Shown here piece after piece: positions 61,027 through 64,000 of a stretch of DNA of 64,000 nt. This DNA is from Nannochloropsis salina CCMP1776. Its lineage: Eukaryota; Sar; Eustigmatophyceae; Eustigmatales; Monodopsidaceae. Positions within the stretch are counted from its first letter, which is position 1. Each line of letters opens with the position of its first letter. The DNA is taken from contig SDOX01000008.1 in the NCBI GenBank assembly GCA_004565275.1, forward strand, positions 155,327-219,326, in the 5' to 3' direction. The notes beneath the pieces are model-generated. The model saw only the letters and a list, made by a program, of their open reading frames with translations. It was not told the origin of the DNA and did no database searches. The position numbers were made by a program, and so were the translations under genes.

Positions 61027-64000
61027 ATGGACGACATCAATCCCTTCAAAGCTCAACGCAGGTACGTGTTTTTTTTGGAGGGCTCATTCTGCCTCGAAGC
61101 ATAATTGTGGACGCAACGCTTACGATAATTTGTCTGCGTAGGTTGGCTCGCACGCCTCCGCCAAAACCGAAGGCCCATGCTCCTGTGGAAGCAATATCTG
61201 CACTGGCGGCGCCTACAGCCCACCATGACAAATTAACCAAACCGTCGCAAGCGCAACAACCAAAAGTAGTGCGCTCGCCTGTACTAGCACGACCGCAGCA
61301 GCCGAAAGTCATGAGGTCGCCTGTACTAGCACGACCGCAACAGCCAAAAGTCATGCGGTCGCCTTTACCAGCACGATCGCAACAGCCGAAAGTCATGCGT
61401 TCGCCGTCGGTGACCCCATGCGTCGAAGTTGATCACAGCGATTCCTCTTCAGTCCCCGTATCCGTGCTGTCCGTTGCGAGGCCAGCTGAAGATATTTGCT
61501 CTGTTTCTGAGGATAAGTTGGCAGCGAAGGAGGTAGGGGCTGCCGTGATGGCCACGTCCTCTACTCATGATGGTTCTTTGGCACGTAATGGGTCTCAAAT
61601 AATTTTGCGTGCGGAGGCACCGGCCGCAACAATGGCGCCCACCTTGGATCACGAGACGGGCGCCGAGAAATCGGCCAAAGGCCTGGTATCCATAGAGACC
61701 TCCAGTGAGGACGTCAAAGAGGGCCCTTGCCTCGCGCCCAGCCTGCGGGACAACGAAGCATCCCCTGTCGCCACTGATCTGGAGCTGAAAGACCCGGCAC
61801 ATGACGGCGAGAAGCCCTCCCCTTCCGCGGAGGATAAAGGAGCAAGATCCCTAAATGCACAGTTAGCACCTGACTCGCCTCCCTCAGACTCGGACCCTAT
61901 CGCGGAAGCGTCGCAGAGTGTGCTTGCGTCTGGCACGGACAAGCTTCTTGACAATACTGTGAACAGCCCCGGGGGTGCTGCTCCCTCCTCCCAGTCGCGC
62001 ATCTCGGGCCAGAGCCCCCCGGCACAGCCCGCAGGAGAGCAAAACCCGTGCCAGGGGGGGGCCATGGACGCCTCCGAGCTCTGTGCTCCTGGCTCGGAGC
62101 GCAAGCTAGACCACGTGTCGGAAATTGTCGCACCTCCGCATTCCGTTACCAGCTCCCAAAGGCATTCGCCGGCCACTCTTCCGCCTCTTGCTACATCTGC
62201 GCCCTCGCCCACCCCGACTCGCCCTGCCGAGAGCGCTTGCTCGGCGACGACCCTCATAGCCAAGCTTCTGGCGTCGGCCTCTACGTCGAAGAGTGCTCCC
62301 ATCAAGAGGGGCGGGATACCTCCTGTCGCGTGTGAGGGAGGGAAGGATCCTTTTTCAGTCGAAACGTACCTCGGGCGCGGGCAGATTCCAAGTCAAGCAG
62401 TCTCGCGTCCGGCGACCAACAAGTTGGCTTTCGATTTCCGCACTTTCACATCCAGCTTAAAGAAGGGCGCTTCCACCACAAATAGCGTGCCTGGTGTTAA
62501 TCAAGCTGTCTCCTCAGCGCTTGGAAGTGCCACCCAGGACCTAGAGGCAGAAAGCGACGCCTGTGAGGCTACCCTGAGCAATATGGTCACGTCTGAGGCT
62601 AAGAAATTAGACATTGATGACAAATCTCATCACACAGCCCATCATGCGGCCATAAATCCTGAACTGCCCGGAGCACCGTCCAAAAGTGAAGCGAAGACGG
62701 GGCAATCGGCCGTGACCGAGGCGAAAGCCAACCTCTCGCTGCACGAAAAGGAGCTTCAAGCTGAATTGGCCGGATTACGCGATAGCCTGGCGAAGCAAAA
62801 AGACAATTCACAGCGCTTAATGGAGACCTGGAGCGATGCACAGCAAGCGCTCAAGGAATCAGGCGCCGAACTGTGCAACGTGCAGAGAGAGCGACGGCGC
62901 CTCAGCGTCAATGTCAGCCGCCTGACGCGTGACCTTACATGCACCAAGGAGCGAATCCCGCCCTTGATTGTCGAAAATAGAAAAGTGCGCAGCGATGTAT
63001 ATCGCATTAAGTGCGAACAGCTGAAGGCACGGTGTCAGCTCACAGCCTCTGTCTGTGCTTTTGACCGCTTATGCGAGAGGGAGCGGTCCGTGAAGATCAA
63101 ATTGTTATACGAGGAGGCAGCCTCCTATGGCGCGCGTTCCACCTACCTCCATGACTATAGCACCATGTGTGCTTTCGGGCGGAAAATCTCGATGAAGTCT
63201 TTCGAATTGATGGGCCGCGTGAAGGACGGTGTAAACAGAGTAAAAAGTGCAATGCAGGCAGAGCGTGGGGAGCTGCAGAAACATGCTGAGAAAATCGGAA
63301 AGGATGCAGCTCTGGCTTCGAAAGAATCCAAAACCGAAATAACCCGCTTGGCAAGGAGCGAGGCAGATCAGCGAAAGGCCCTTCTGCGCCTCGAGGAGGG
63401 GAAGAAAAAGGTGGAGAAACGACTGGACGAGGCTGAAAAACGCGCCAAGGAAGAGGTTAAGCGACTTGAGGACATGGTGTCTACGCGTGGGAATGAGATT
63501 AAAAAGCTTGAGGAAGAGCTTCGAAAACTTCGTCAGGAAGGGGCCCCGGTTGCCTCACAACATGCGCGAGCCCCAAAAAATTCGGGGCTGGAGAAATCTG
63601 GTCAGAAATTGGATGAGAATGAGCTTGTCGATGACCAGGGGAAAGAGAATCCACCTATCAGGCGGAGATGCGGTAGGAAACGCTCCGGTGCGACCAAACC
63701 TAGCCGACCAGGCACTGCCACTCCTCAAGGAAAATTGCGACGTAGGAATAAGGCAAGCAACGAAGATGTATTGTGTGACCGGCAGGATATGGAACCCCCC
63801 GCCGGAAAAACATCGGAAGAGGCATCGACAGGGATCGAGGACGTGAATGGTGTGGAGGAACGCCTCCCCTTGCCCCCTGTGCCACCACCGCTTACGAAAT
63901 TGGACAACGCTCTACAAGAAAGAGCTCAACAGACGACTGCATTGCTAGGGGAGGTGGGCGAGGGCGCTTTGGAAGCACCCAGTTGCACCCCTGCTTGTGA
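61027..64000 (+). CDS. Large coiled-coil protein with tandem SP-rich repeats (3' end cut by window)
   Basis: Not recognised. Exon 1 is 61027-61061 (MDDINPFKAQR); a GTACGT...GTAG intron follows; exon 2 runs from 61142 in one open frame to the window end (about 965 residues so far). The junction reads MDDINPFKAQR|RLARTPPPKPKAHA. Residues about 50-100 hold four copies of a 14-residue repeat, QQPKVMRSPVLARP-like, with an SP in each (possible proline-directed kinase sites). A long Ser/Pro/Ala-rich disordered part follows. From about residue 560 it is helical and coiled coil (ELQAELAGLRDSLAKQKD, EEELRKLRQEG), and the end is Lys/Arg-rich (RRRCGRKRSG), maybe nuclear. The layout (N-terminal short-motif repeats, C-terminal coiled coil) recalls cytoskeletal or kinetochore scaffolds, but this is speculation. 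Confidence 0.75.
61254..61409 (+). repeat. Coding tandem repeat, 42-base unit, about 3.7 copies
   Basis: Units start at 61254, 61296, 61338 and 61380 (last one partial). Each encodes a QQPKV(M/V)RSP core. Units differ by a few bases, consistent with recent tandem duplication within the gene. Confidence 0.9.

Noticed and set aside
60635-61141. 168-residue plus-strand frame
   Set aside because: Overlaps exon 1 and the intron of the coiled-coil gene in another frame; no recognisable domain.

Overview
This window is nuclear DNA of a photosynthetic eukaryote. It holds about 24 protein genes, most with 0-3 short GT-AG introns, alternating on both strands with 0.1-1.4 kb spacers. The best fit is a stramenopile microalga, most likely a eustigmatophyte such as Nannochloropsis/Microchloropsis. 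This rests on the compact layout, plastid presequences with an ASAF-type signal-peptide site (clearest at 19.4 kb, also in the violaxanthin de-epoxidase relative), and a mitochondrial-type leader on PEP carboxylase. The genus is an inference, not proven by the sequence. No tRNA, rRNA or CRISPR array was recognised.

Layout. 0-14 kb: MSH6 (cut by the left edge), eRF1, PEP carboxylase (one apparent G-run frameshift), a TMEM14-family protein and a Na+/H+ exchanger. 14-16.8 kb: the only clear mobile-element zone, with a broken Ty3/gypsy remnant. 16.8-25 kb: a sugar-nucleotide pyrophosphorylase-like protein, a small plastid-targeted protein, mitochondrial ATP synthase subunit b and an unrecognised GC-rich gene with a frame conflict. 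25-37 kb: two proteins with PEX14-N-like domains flank a 2,200-residue USP-family deubiquitinase-like protein. 37-48 kb: an MRG-domain protein, an opine-dehydrogenase-family enzyme, a violaxanthin de-epoxidase-like protein, USP14/Ubp6 and calreticulin. 49-64 kb: macro-domain protein, ribosomal eS8, PHD/extended-PHD protein, an NZF-NZF-RING E3, DEAH helicase DHX16/Prp2, a GNAT acetyltransferase and a coiled-coil protein cut by the right edge.

Most genes are housekeeping and not an operon-like unit. Loose themes are ubiquitin metabolism (USP-like, USP14, NZF-RING), chromatin and DNA (MSH6 with Tudor domain, MRG, PHD) and organelle metabolism. Many neighbours are divergently arranged and probably share promoter regions. 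The most interesting points are the pair of PEX14-N-like proteins, the opine dehydrogenase in an alga, the MRG protein lacking a visible chromodomain, the lumen-targeted VDE relative, the calreticulin without a KDEL-type tail, and the large unrecognised coiled-coil protein with tandem SP-rich repeats. I did not find a clearly new multi-gene system.
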